Positions 44,538 through 52,550 of a stretch of 64,000 nt of DNA are shown here, one piece after another. The stretch spans positions 4,960,001 through 5,024,000 of the forward strand of contig LR782234.1 in the NCBI GenBank assembly GCA_902825215.1, read 5' to 3'. Every line of letters starts with the position of its first letter. Positions within the stretch are counted from its first letter, which is position 1. The position numbers were made by a program, and so were the translations under genes. This DNA is from Pseudomonas fluorescens. Its GTDB lineage: Bacteria; Pseudomonadota; Gammaproteobacteria; Pseudomonadales; Pseudomonadaceae. The notes under the pieces are model-generated. The model did not search any database and had not been told where the DNA came from. It saw nothing but the letters and a program-made list of their open reading frames with translations.

Positions 44538-44930
44538 ATGTCCGCCACTCGCCTGTTTCTCCCCCTCGCTCTCTCTCTGCTGGCCGCCTGTGCCACGCAG
44601 CCAAAACACAACGTGACCGTGGAAAAACAAAGCGAATGCCCGGTGCGCCTCAGCACTGGACAAAACCTGATCATCACCCTGCCGAGCAACCCGACCACCG
44701 GCTACCGCTGGGCTATTCAGGATTCCGCAGGCGGCGTTCTGCGCGCGCTCAGTCCCGAGGTTTACAGCAACCCGGAAGATGCCGGCGTGGTCGGCTCGGC
44801 GGGCGTTTCGACCTGGCGTTTTCAGGCCTTCGCCGCCGGCACCGGGCGTTTGCGCCTGACTTCGCAACAACCGTGGGCGCCGGAAGTGCTGCCAGTGGAA
44901 ACCTTTGACTGCGCCATCTCTGTGAACTGA
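44538..44930 (+). CDS. Chagasin-type (I42) cysteine protease inhibitor lipoprotein
   Basis: A 130-residue lipoprotein. The signal peptide ends in the lipobox LLAAC (Cys18). The mature domain has the three I42 inhibitory loops: NPTTGYRW (51-58), GVVGSAGVSTWRF with a downstream G-x-L stretch, and QQPWAP. Chagasin-like proteins bind papain-family proteases, so this may shield the envelope from host or its own cysteine proteases. It stands alone between two orphan genes. Confidence 0.85.
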   Translation: MSATRLFLPLALSLLAACATQPKHNVTVEKQSECPVRLSTGQNLIITLPSNPTTGYRWAIQDSAGGVLRALSPEVYSNPEDAGVVGSAGVSTWRFQAFAAGTGRLRLTSQQPWAPEVLPVETFDCAISVN

Positions 44931-45131
44931 GCGCAAGGGAGCCGGCTCTCGCGCTGATGGGAGCCGCCAACTTTCACTACCGCCTGAGCGACCAGCCTGG
45001 TTACCGCTTATGCGCGCTAGCTGCCAGCGAAGGATGTTGATTTTGGGCATCGGCGTTGAGTAATTGCCGATAAATTCGTCTGGGCTTTATAACTGAACCA
45101 TTAAAATTTCATTTCCAATAAATATTAAAAC

Positions 45132-45147
45132 CTGTCAAGTCTGACAA
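45132..45147. promoter_or_regulatory. CTGTCA-N4-TGACAA site upstream of the gene at 45221
   Basis: AAACCTGTCAAGTCTGACAA context, one base off the palindrome, ending 73 bases before the ATG. Confidence 0.6.
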
Positions 45148-45220
45148 TAGTGTCTAAAACTCCGACTGAATACTCTCCTTCGAAGGATTCGATTAACGAA
45201 TCCAACAGAGGGCGAGCTAT

Positions 45221-45709
45221 ATGAATCCTGACGAAACGCAAAGACGATTAAAATCAACCGACCGATTGGTCATTGTCAGCAGCGAAATAACGGCTACTGT
45301 ATCGAATCGAGTGGGCTTCCATTCTCAAGACATACGTTTTTTACACTTCGCCAACGACGATATTGATCTATCGGGAATGGTAAATTCAAACCGCGCCGAC
45401 AGTTCCAAAGGAATACACTTTCTCTTCCCAAAATCCATCAAAACCGGCAGCTATACGCCCACAGCCCCCGACTATCCATTCGAAACATTGTCTTATTTCG
45501 AAAACGGCGCCAACGCAGGGAATTCGAGATCTTTCACTTACAACGCCGCTAGCGGCATTGTTGACGTTGAGGTCAAAAGCAACACTGAAGACCTGCTCAG
45601 TTACGTCATTGATTTCGACGTTACTGGCGAAAACCCGAGTACAGGCTCTCTGGGGATAAAAGGAAAGGCCACATTCATTATCTTGATGGTTGCACCCACT
45701 GCTAAATGA
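45221..45709 (+). CDS. Small orphan protein with upstream palindrome (beta-rich)
   Basis: A 162-residue soluble protein, unrecognised, predicted mostly beta (LVIVSSEITATVSNRVGFHS, KGIHFLFPKSIKTGSYTPTA, GIVDVEVKSNTEDLLSYVID, SLGIKGKATFIILMV). GAGGGCGAG lies before the ATG. It is AT-rich and probably acquired. Third of the orphan genes carrying the shared upstream palindrome. Confidence 0.8.
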   Translation: MNPDETQRRLKSTDRLVIVSSEITATVSNRVGFHSQDIRFLHFANDDIDLSGMVNSNRADSSKGIHFLFPKSIKTGSYTPTAPDYPFETLSYFENGANAGNSRSFTYNAASGIVDVEVKSNTEDLLSYVIDFDVTGENPSTGSLGIKGKATFIILMVAPTAK

Positions 45710-45846
45710 GCAAGCCTGGCGACTGATTGGCTCCGCTCCCACGAAGACATGGGAGCGATCACCACCGGTTTATCAGCAACCCAAGCATCCCCGCGCCACT
45801 TTGGCTAAAATGCCGGCCTTTTCCATCGACACCGCCGGAAACCGCC

Positions 45847-46590
45847 GTGAGCAAAGAACCCGATCGCCTATTCGCCCAGCCTTTGGCCCAGGTGCCTGAC
45901 TTCGCCTTCAACGAAGACGTGGTGCGGGTGTTCCCGGACATGATCAAGCGCTCGGTGCCGGGTTACCCGACCATCGTCGAAAACCTCGGCGTGCTCGCCG
46001 CGCAATTCGCCCAGCCCAATAGCGTGCTTTACGATCTCGGCTCGTCACTGGGTGCGGTGACTCAAGCGCTGCGCCGCCACGTGCGCACCGACGGTTGCCG
46101 GGTCATCGCTGTGGATAATTCGGCGGCGATGGTCGAGCGCTGCCGCGAATACCTCAACGGTCAGGACTCGATGTTTCAGGAATTGCTGCCGGTCGAAGTC
46201 ATCGAAGGCGACATCCTCGCCCTCGACTTCCAGCCCGCTTCGGTGGTGGCGCTGAACTTCACCTTGCAATTCATCGCTCCCGATCAGCGCACCGCGTTGC
46301 TGTCGCGCATTCGCCAGTCGTTGCTGCCGGGCGGCGCGCTGATCCTGTCCGAAAAGCTGCGCTTCAACGATGCCGAGGAACATGCGCTGCTCACCGATCT
46401 GCATGTCGCCTTCAAACGCGCCAACGGCTACAGCGAACTGGAAATTGCCCAGAAGCGCAGCGCCATCGAAAACGTCATGAAGCCCGACAGCCTCGAAGAA
46501 CACCGCGAACGCCTGCTGGCCGCCGGGTTCTCGAAAGTCGTGCCGTGGTTCCAGTGTCTTAACTTTGCCTCGTTGATTGCCTTGCCATGA
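45847..46590 (+). CDS. cmoA: Carboxy-SAM synthase
   Basis: A 247-residue enzyme that makes carboxy-S-adenosylmethionine from SAM and prephenate for the cmo5U34 wobble modification of tRNA. The SAM-binding motif is VLYDLGSSLGAVTQALRR. The N-terminus (SKEPDRLFAQPLAQVPDFAF) matches CmoA, with a GTG start at 45847 giving the length of the E. coli protein. It overlaps cmoB by ATGA. Confidence 0.95.
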   Translation: MSKEPDRLFAQPLAQVPDFAFNEDVVRVFPDMIKRSVPGYPTIVENLGVLAAQFAQPNSVLYDLGSSLGAVTQALRRHVRTDGCRVIAVDNSAAMVERCREYLNGQDSMFQELLPVEVIEGDILALDFQPASVVALNFTLQFIAPDQRTALLSRIRQSLLPGGALILSEKLRFNDAEEHALLTDLHVAFKRANGYSELEIAQKRSAIENVMKPDSLEEHRERLLAAGFSKVVPWFQCLNFASLIALP

Positions 46591-47543
46591 TTGATCTGTC
46601 CCCCCTCGCCCGCCGTCTGGCCGGCACACCGCTGGCCGAATGGGCCAATACCCTGCAGGCGCAACTCGACAAGAAAATGGAGAAAGGCCACGGCGACCTG
46701 GAGCGCTGGCAAAGTGCGCTGGATGCCCTGCCGAAGATCCAGCCAAGCGAAGTGGATTTGCTCAACGGTCTGAAACTCGACACCGATTGCGACGACGCCA
46801 CCCGCGCGCAGATGCGCACCGCGCTCATGGGCTTGTCGCCGTGGCGCAAGGGCCCGTTCGATCTGTTCGGCGTGCACGTCGATACCGAATGGCGCTCGGA
46901 CTGGAAATGGTCGCGCGTCGCCCCGCATCTCGACCTCAAGGGCAAGCGCATCCTCGATGTCGGCTGCGGCAACGGTTACTACATGTGGCGCATGCTCGGC
47001 GCCGGCGCGGACAGCGTGATCGGCGTCGACCCGAACTGGCTGTTCTTCTGCCAGTTTCAAGCGGTGCAGCGCTACTTGTCCGAGCCGAACGCCTGGCACC
47101 TGCCGTTCCCGTTCGAAGACCTGCCGGCGAACCTCGAAGGTTTCGACACGGTTTTTTCCATGGGCGTGTTTTACCACCGTCGCTCGCCAATCGAACACTT
47201 GCTGGCGCTGAAAGATTGCCTGGTCAAGGGCGGCGAACTGGTGCTGGAAACGCTCGTGGTGGAAGGCGACAAGCATCAGGTGCTGGTGCCCGAAGATCGC
47301 TACGCGCAGATGCGTAACGTGTGGTTCCTGCCGTCGGTGCCGGCGCTGGAATTGTGGCTGCGCCGTGCTGGCTTTACCGATGTTCGTTGCGTGGATGTCA
47401 GCACGACGACGGTCGAGGAGCAGCGCGGGACGGAGTGGATGAAATATCAGTCGTTGCGCGATTTTCTTGATCCTGAGGATCACAGCAAAACGGTTGAGGG
47501 GCTGCCGGCGCCGATGCGGGCGGTTATCGTCGCCAAAAAATAA
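46587..47543 (+). CDS. cmoB: tRNA U34 carboxymethyltransferase
   Basis: A 318-residue methyltransferase-fold enzyme that transfers the carboxymethyl group from carboxy-SAM to 5-hydroxyuridine 34 of tRNA. Motif I is ILDVGCGNGYYMWRMLGAGA; FSMGVFYHRRSPIEHL and LVLETLVVEGD follow. The start overlaps cmoA by four bases, so translation is coupled. Confidence 0.95.
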   Translation: MIDLSPLARRLAGTPLAEWANTLQAQLDKKMEKGHGDLERWQSALDALPKIQPSEVDLLNGLKLDTDCDDATRAQMRTALMGLSPWRKGPFDLFGVHVDTEWRSDWKWSRVAPHLDLKGKRILDVGCGNGYYMWRMLGAGADSVIGVDPNWLFFCQFQAVQRYLSEPNAWHLPFPFEDLPANLEGFDTVFSMGVFYHRRSPIEHLLALKDCLVKGGELVLETLVVEGDKHQVLVPEDRYAQMRNVWFLPSVPALELWLRRAGFTDVRCVDVSTTTVEEQRGTEWMKYQSLRDFLDPEDHSKTVEGLPAPMRAVIVAKK

Positions 47544-47569
47544 GCAATCTCGCAAACGCTGCAAAAACC

Positions 47570-47659
47570 TGTGGGAGCTGGCTTGCCAGCGATAGCGGTG
47601 GATCAGTCGACATCTATGTTTGATGTGCGGACGCCATCGCTGGCAAGCCAGCTCCCACA
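47570..47659. repeat. Pseudomonad inverted repeat (GTGGGAGCTGGCTTGCCAGC family), copy 3
   Basis: Same arms as at 35824 and 38528, between convergent cmoB and tadA. Confidence 0.88.
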
Positions 47660-47676
47660 GGGTTCAGTGTGGTTGT

Positions 47677-48174
47677 TTAGATAGTAGGCTTGGCTCTGCG
47701 GGCTTTGAAAAACTCGGTCAACACCGCCCCACACTCGTCAGCCAACACCCCGCCTTCATACACCACCCGGTGATTCAAAAAGCCTTGGGTAAAAAACTGT
47801 CCCTGGCTCTGCACAATCCCCGCTTTCGGCTCCAGCGCGCCATACACCACTCGCGCCACCCGCGAATGCACGATCAGCCCGGCGCACATGCTGCACGGCT
47901 CCAGCGTTACATACAGGGTGCTGCCCGGCAGACGATAGTTATCCACAGCCTGAGCCGCAGCGCGGATCGCGACCATTTCCGCATGGGCACTCGGGTCGCT
48001 GGCGCTGATCGGGCAATTGAAGCCGCGACCAATGATCTCGCCGTCCTGCACCAGCACCGCGCCCACCGGCACTTCGCCCAGCGCTGCGCCTTGTGCGGCC
48101 AGTGTCAGCGCTTCGCGCATGAAGTCGCGGTCGCGGCTGCGGTCGATGATCGCCGCGGGGCGAATCTGGCGCAT
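47677..48174 (-). CDS. tadA: tRNA-specific adenosine deaminase
   Basis: A 165-residue zinc deaminase converting A34 to inosine in tRNA-Arg(ACG), an essential decoding step. The zinc site is His64-Ala-Glu66 (SAHAEMVAI) with PCSMC (Cys94, Cys97). The start at 48174 overlaps the multicopper oxidase stop by one base (TGATG), indicating coupled translation. The longer frame from 48243 overlaps that gene in full and is rejected. Confidence 0.95.
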   Translation of the reverse strand: MRQIRPAAIIDRSRDRDFMREALTLAAQGAALGEVPVGAVLVQDGEIIGRGFNCPISASDPSAHAEMVAIRAAAQAVDNYRLPGSTLYVTLEPCSMCAGLIVHSRVARVVYGALEPKAGIVQSQGQFFTQGFLNHRVVYEGGVLADECGAVLTEFFKARRAKPTI

Positions 48175-49550
48175 CACTTCACCTCGATGGCGGCCATCAG
48201 GCCGGTTTCCATGTGGTCGATCACATGGCAGTGGAACATCCACACCCCTGGATTATCGGCCACCAGCGCCACCTGCGCGCGCTCGTTCTTGCCCAGCAGG
48301 TAGGTGTCGGTGAAATACGGAATCACCTTGTGCCGGTTCGACGCAATCACCTTGAAGCTCATGCCGTGCAGGTGGATCGGGTGCTGATACTGGGTCATGT
48401 TCTTCAATTCGAAGATGTAGCTCTGGCCCAGCTTGAGGCTGGCAATCGGTCGATCGGCGCAAGTCTTGTCGGTGATGTCCCAGGCCTTGCCGTTGATCTG
48501 CCACAGGCTCGGCGGTTTGCCATTGTCGACATTCACCGACACCGAACCGACCCACTCGAAATTGAAGTTGAGTTTCTCGGCATTGGCCAGGTCAGGCTCG
48601 GCCACCGGGTTGGCCGGCAGGGCTTTTGGCCAGTCCGTTGGTGCATCGCTATTGGCCACTGAACGCAGTGTGCCCAGGCGCACCGGGCCGTTGCGTAGCG
48701 ACAGTTCTTCGCCCGCCGCCGGCGCCTTGATTGCCAGACAAATGCGCATGCCCGGGCCGAGCCAGTATTCCTTGCCCAATGGTCGTGGTTCGACCGGGTT
48801 ACCATCCAGCGCATAGATCTTCGCTTCGACGCCGGGAATGTTGATGCGATAAGTCAGGGTGTTGTCGAGGTTGAGCAAGCGCATGCGGGTGATCTGCCCG
48901 GCCGGCAAATCGATCACCGGCAACGGCACGCCATTGATCGTCGATAAACGCCCCGCTGTACCGCCCCGCGCGGCTTCGCGAGGAATGCTGAAGTCGACGA
49001 AATTGCCTTGATCATCGATGTGCCAGTTTTTCAGGCTCAAGGTCTTTTCGTATTGGAAACCGGTCGGCTCGCGTTCTTCGACGATCAGCGGCCCGACCAG
49101 CCCGCGACCGAGTTCTTCGCTGCTGCTGACGTGCGGGTGATACCAATAACTGCCGGCATCCGGTACGCGGAATTTGTAATCGAAGTATTCGCCCGGCAGC
49201 ACCGGCAATTGCGAGACGTAGGGCACGCCATCCATTTCCAGCGGCAGACGAATGCCGTGCCAATGAATGGTGGTCGCTACCGGCAAGTGGTTGATGAAGC
49301 GCACCCGCAGCCATTCACCCTGACGTACGCGCAGCTCGGTGCCCGGGGCCGACGGCCCGAACGCCCACGCCTCGGTCTTGTGCCCCGGCACCAGTTCGAC
49401 GTCCAGCGGCGCGGCAATCAGCTCGTAGTCGTGGCCCGCCTCGGCGTCGGCCATTTTGCCGAGCCAGTAACGCGACGCGCCCCCCGCCCCCATGCCAACG
49501 ACAACAAGACCGGCCAGGCCACCGAGGATTTGGCGACGGGTAAAGGACAT
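48174..49550 (-). CDS. Multicopper oxidase (CueO/CopA-like)
   Basis: A 458-residue exported oxidase. The leader MSFTRRQILGGLAGLVVVGM has an RR motif fitting Tat export. All copper-site motifs are present: HWHG, YWYHPHVSSSEE, HPIHLHGMSF and HCHVIDHMETGLM, the last with the type 1 ligands His-Cys-His and Met. It is probably used for periplasmic copper tolerance or metal oxidation. It is upstream of and overlaps tadA. Substrate is not predictable. Confidence 0.92.
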   Translation of the reverse strand: MSFTRRQILGGLAGLVVVGMGAGGASRYWLGKMADAEAGHDYELIAAPLDVELVPGHKTEAWAFGPSAPGTELRVRQGEWLRVRFINHLPVATTIHWHGIRLPLEMDGVPYVSQLPVLPGEYFDYKFRVPDAGSYWYHPHVSSSEELGRGLVGPLIVEEREPTGFQYEKTLSLKNWHIDDQGNFVDFSIPREAARGGTAGRLSTINGVPLPVIDLPAGQITRMRLLNLDNTLTYRINIPGVEAKIYALDGNPVEPRPLGKEYWLGPGMRICLAIKAPAAGEELSLRNGPVRLGTLRSVANSDAPTDWPKALPANPVAEPDLANAEKLNFNFEWVGSVSVNVDNGKPPSLWQINGKAWDITDKTCADRPIASLKLGQSYIFELKNMTQYQHPIHLHGMSFKVIASNRHKVIPYFTDTYLLGKNERAQVALVADNPGVWMFHCHVIDHMETGLMAAIEVK

Positions 49551-49666
49551 GAACTCAACTACCTCACGTATCAGCGACAGGCCCCGAGGGCCCGCAAAAG
49601 GCGAATACGATACACCTGCGGTTGAGAAACAGTAAGGGCGACCCGCCGCCGCACATCAGTTGCAGG

Positions 49667-49957
49667 CTAAGCACGCAGCCCGATAATCAGGTGCACCACG
49701 CCGTTTTCCAGGGGCATGACGCCCGCGACGCCAGCCTCGCTCAAGGCTTGTTCATCCAGCCGCGACACATCGCGCAACGTCACCCGCACCCGCGTCAACG
49801 CCACTGGCTGCTGCGACTGCAGGTTATCCACACCGCCCAACGCGGCAACGATGGCGGCGCTCAACCCGTCGTCCGGCGTGGTTTGCACGTTCGGTGCATC
49901 TGGCACCAGGTCTGGGGTCAGGGCTTTCCAGAAGGCTTTTTGCAATTGATCGAACAT
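49667..49957 (-). CDS. PTS EIIB-like protein lacking the phosphocysteine
   Basis: A 96-residue stand-alone domain of the glucose-family EIIB fold: LSAAIVAALGGVDNLQ, VALTRVRVTLRDVSRLDEQA and GVVHLIIGLRA. In active EIIBs the motif is C-x-T-R-L-R, as in the cluster's own EIIBC (HCVTRLRLALKD, Cys28). Here the same position is Ala53 (VALTRVR), so phosphate cannot be carried in the usual way. It starts two bases after the EIIA-HPr-EI stop and is the last gene of the trehalose PTS group on this strand. It may be regulatory or degenerate. Confidence 0.8.
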   Translation of the reverse strand: MFDQLQKAFWKALTPDLVPDAPNVQTTPDDGLSAAIVAALGGVDNLQSQQPVALTRVRVTLRDVSRLDEQALSEAGVAGVMPLENGVVHLIIGLRA

Positions 49958-49959
49958 CT

Positions 49960-52488
49960 TCAGTTCTCCATAACGTGCGCGGTTTCGACACTCGCTTCGT
50001 GAAACAGCTGCAATGCCTCGCGCACCTGTCCGGCGCTTTCCAGGCCAAGCACCTGTTTGGCGACGACCTGACAATCGGCCAGCGCCAGTTCGCGCACCGT
50101 GGCCTTGATCGGAGCAATCATCGGCACGCTCACCGACAGCTCGTCCACGCCCAGGCCCAACAACAGCGGCACCGCCAGACGCTCGGACGCCATCGCGCCA
50201 CACACCCCGACCCACTTGCCGTGGGCGTGCGCAGCCTTGACCGTCGTGGCAATCAGGCGCAGCACCGATGGATGAAAACTGTCGGCCTGACTGGCCAGAC
50301 GCGGATGATCACGATCCATGGCCAGGGTGTACTGGGTCAGGTCGTTGGTGCCGATCGAGAAGAAATCCACCAGCGGCGCGAACAGGTCGGCCATCAGCGC
50401 GGCCGCCGGCACTTCGATCATGATCCCTAGTTTCGGCCTTTCGGTGAGGCCCAGCGCCAGCGCTTCTTCTTCAAGCATCTGCCGCGCCAGACGCAGCTCC
50501 GCCAATTGCGTGACCATCGGCAGCATGATGTGCAGGCGCGTCAGTGCGCAGCAGCCAAGCATGGCGCGAAACTGCTCGCGCAATAACTGCGGGCGCTCCA
50601 GGCACAGGCGAATGCCGCGCAGGCCGAGGAATGGGTTGCTTTCGCTCTCCATCGGCACGTAGGCCAGCGGTTTGTCGCCGCCGACATCGAGGGTGCGCAC
50701 CACCAGATTGTGTTCAGGTCCGACACAACGGGCGATGGCGCTGTAAGTGGCGACCTGCTCGTCATGGCTCGGCGCATGGTTGCGGCCCAGATACAGAAAC
50801 TCCGAACGCAGCAGCCCCACTCCGGCGCCGCCCATGGCCATGGCCTGCTCGGTTTCCGCCAGCGAGGCGACGTTGGCCGAGACCTCGACGTGCTGCCCGT
50901 CGCGAGTGCAGGCCGCGAGCGCAGCGTGCTCCAGGTCAAGGGCATGGCGCTGTCGCTGTTGCGCATGGCGCGCCTGCCATTGCTGGATCGTCGCCGCGTC
51001 CGGCTGCACCTGCAATTCACCTTTGTCGGCATCGAGCAAAACCTCGGTGCCGTTGCGCAAGGCAAGCATTTGCACCGGCACACCGCAGATCGACGGCAGG
51101 CCGCATGCCCGCGCGAGAATCGCCACATGGCTGGTCGCACCGCCACCGACCGTGGCGAAACCGAGCACTTTGCTGGTATCGATGCGGGCGGTTTGCGACG
51201 GGGTCAGTTGGTCGGCGATCAGAATGCTGCCTTCCGGCAAATCCAGCGTCTGCTCGTCGATGCCCAGCAGGCGCTTGAGCACACGCTGGCCGACATCGGT
51301 CAGGTCCGCCGCCCGCTCCGCCAGCAGCGCATTGCCAAGCTGGCGGAACATCGCTGCGGTGGTTTCGGTCGCCGTGCGCCAGGCGAAGGCCGCGCTTTTG
51401 CCCGTGTCGATCAGCGCCGCAGCCTGTTCGAGCAGGCCGGGGTCTTCGAGCAATTCCTGATGGGCCTTGAAGATCTCCGCTTCAGCCTCGCCCGCGGCGG
51501 TATCGCGCAAATGCTGCAAGGCCAGATCCGCTTCAATCAGGGCATTGGCCAGCGCTTCACGTTCGCTATCGGCATCGCCGCCGAACTCGTTTACATCGAA
51601 GCTCGGTTCGCTGATCTGTACCACATGGCCCAACGCCGAGCCGGGAGACGCGCAAACCCCACGCAACAGCGTCAGTGGCTCGGTGGCGGCGACCGCGACG
51701 GGCGCCTGCGCTGTCACCGGTTCACCGCAGCCCTCGGCCAACAAGCGGGTCAGCGTGTCGATGGCTGCCTGGGCATCATCGCCCACCGCACTGACCTGCA
51801 CGCTGTCGCCAAACACCGTTTGCAGCGCCATGAGCGCCACCAGCGATTTGCCGTTGGCTTGCGCTTGCTGTTTATGCAGATGAATGGTTGCGGTAAACGC
51901 CTTGGCGGCCTGGGCGAACACCGCAGCCGGGCGCGCGTGCAGGCCATTGCGGTTGGGCAGGATCAGCGCTGGCGAAAACAGCGCCTGGCCTTGTGGCGCG
52001 CTGGCTGTTTCGCTCAATCCTTGGACAGCGCTGATTTCGAGCAACGGCTGGCCACGTTCGACCAGGCCGCTCGGATCGACCAGCCAGGTGAACGGCTCGC
52101 CGCTGACCACCAGCATCAAGGTCAGCAGGCTGCGGGCGTGGCGGGCGATGTAGTCGGCATCGAACTCAATCAGCGCCTGTCCGGCGGCGACCTGCTGCCC
52201 TTCTTCGACCAGACGGGTGAACCCCTGCCCGGCGAGGTTCACCGTGTCCAGACCGATGTGCATCAATACCTGCACGCCGTGCTCATCGGTGATGCTCACG
52301 GCATGCCCGCTGGCCTGCACGTTGCTGACCACGCCGGCCAGCGGCGCGCACAGGGTCGACGAGGTCGGATCGATGCACAGACCGTCGCCGATCACGCGCC
52401 CGGAAAACACCGGATCGGGCACCCGGTCCAGCGCCATCAGCACGCCGGACAAAGGCGCCAGCAGTTGTAAGGGTTGGGGTGTGGCCAT
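49960..52488 (-). CDS. PTS multiphosphoryl transfer protein (EIIA-HPr-EI fusion)
   Basis: An 842-residue cytoplasmic fusion that takes phosphate from PEP and passes it to the sugar EIIBC. The EIIA(Glc) domain is at 1-150 with phospho-His77 (VLMHIGLDTVNL). HPr is at about 172-255 with His184 (NRNGLHARPAA). EI is at about 273-842 with His454 (GGGATSHVAILAR) and the PEP-binding VDFFSIGTNDLTQYTLAMDR. The ATG at 52488 has AGGTG upstream; the longer frame to 52560 adds 24 residues. Fused phosphotransferases dedicated to one sugar are usual in pseudomonads. Here the genes around it indicate trehalose. Confidence 0.93.
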   Translation of the reverse strand: MATPQPLQLLAPLSGVLMALDRVPDPVFSGRVIGDGLCIDPTSSTLCAPLAGVVSNVQASGHAVSITDEHGVQVLMHIGLDTVNLAGQGFTRLVEEGQQVAAGQALIEFDADYIARHARSLLTLMLVVSGEPFTWLVDPSGLVERGQPLLEISAVQGLSETASAPQGQALFSPALILPNRNGLHARPAAVFAQAAKAFTATIHLHKQQAQANGKSLVALMALQTVFGDSVQVSAVGDDAQAAIDTLTRLLAEGCGEPVTAQAPVAVAATEPLTLLRGVCASPGSALGHVVQISEPSFDVNEFGGDADSEREALANALIEADLALQHLRDTAAGEAEAEIFKAHQELLEDPGLLEQAAALIDTGKSAAFAWRTATETTAAMFRQLGNALLAERAADLTDVGQRVLKRLLGIDEQTLDLPEGSILIADQLTPSQTARIDTSKVLGFATVGGGATSHVAILARACGLPSICGVPVQMLALRNGTEVLLDADKGELQVQPDAATIQQWQARHAQQRQRHALDLEHAALAACTRDGQHVEVSANVASLAETEQAMAMGGAGVGLLRSEFLYLGRNHAPSHDEQVATYSAIARCVGPEHNLVVRTLDVGGDKPLAYVPMESESNPFLGLRGIRLCLERPQLLREQFRAMLGCCALTRLHIMLPMVTQLAELRLARQMLEEEALALGLTERPKLGIMIEVPAAALMADLFAPLVDFFSIGTNDLTQYTLAMDRDHPRLASQADSFHPSVLRLIATTVKAAHAHGKWVGVCGAMASERLAVPLLLGLGVDELSVSVPMIAPIKATVRELALADCQVVAKQVLGLESAGQVREALQLFHEASVETAHVMEN

Positions 52489-52550
52489 GACGTCACCTGC
52501 AATTTTCATATTGAAGTACCGACGGAGCGCGACGCTGCCGTCAGCATCGC

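Noticed and set aside
39208..45147. Simple SOS (LexA) boxes
   Set aside because: CTGT-N8-ACAG fits, but the fixed CA/TG next to the half-sites and the AAACC flank are not part of the usual LexA consensus, and an operator ending 64-76 bases before the start codon gives no clue to repression. Kept only as an alternative.
50710..52470. 586-codon open frame opposite the EIIA-HPr-EI fusion
   Set aside because: Same shadow effect; no ribosome site or recognisable motif.
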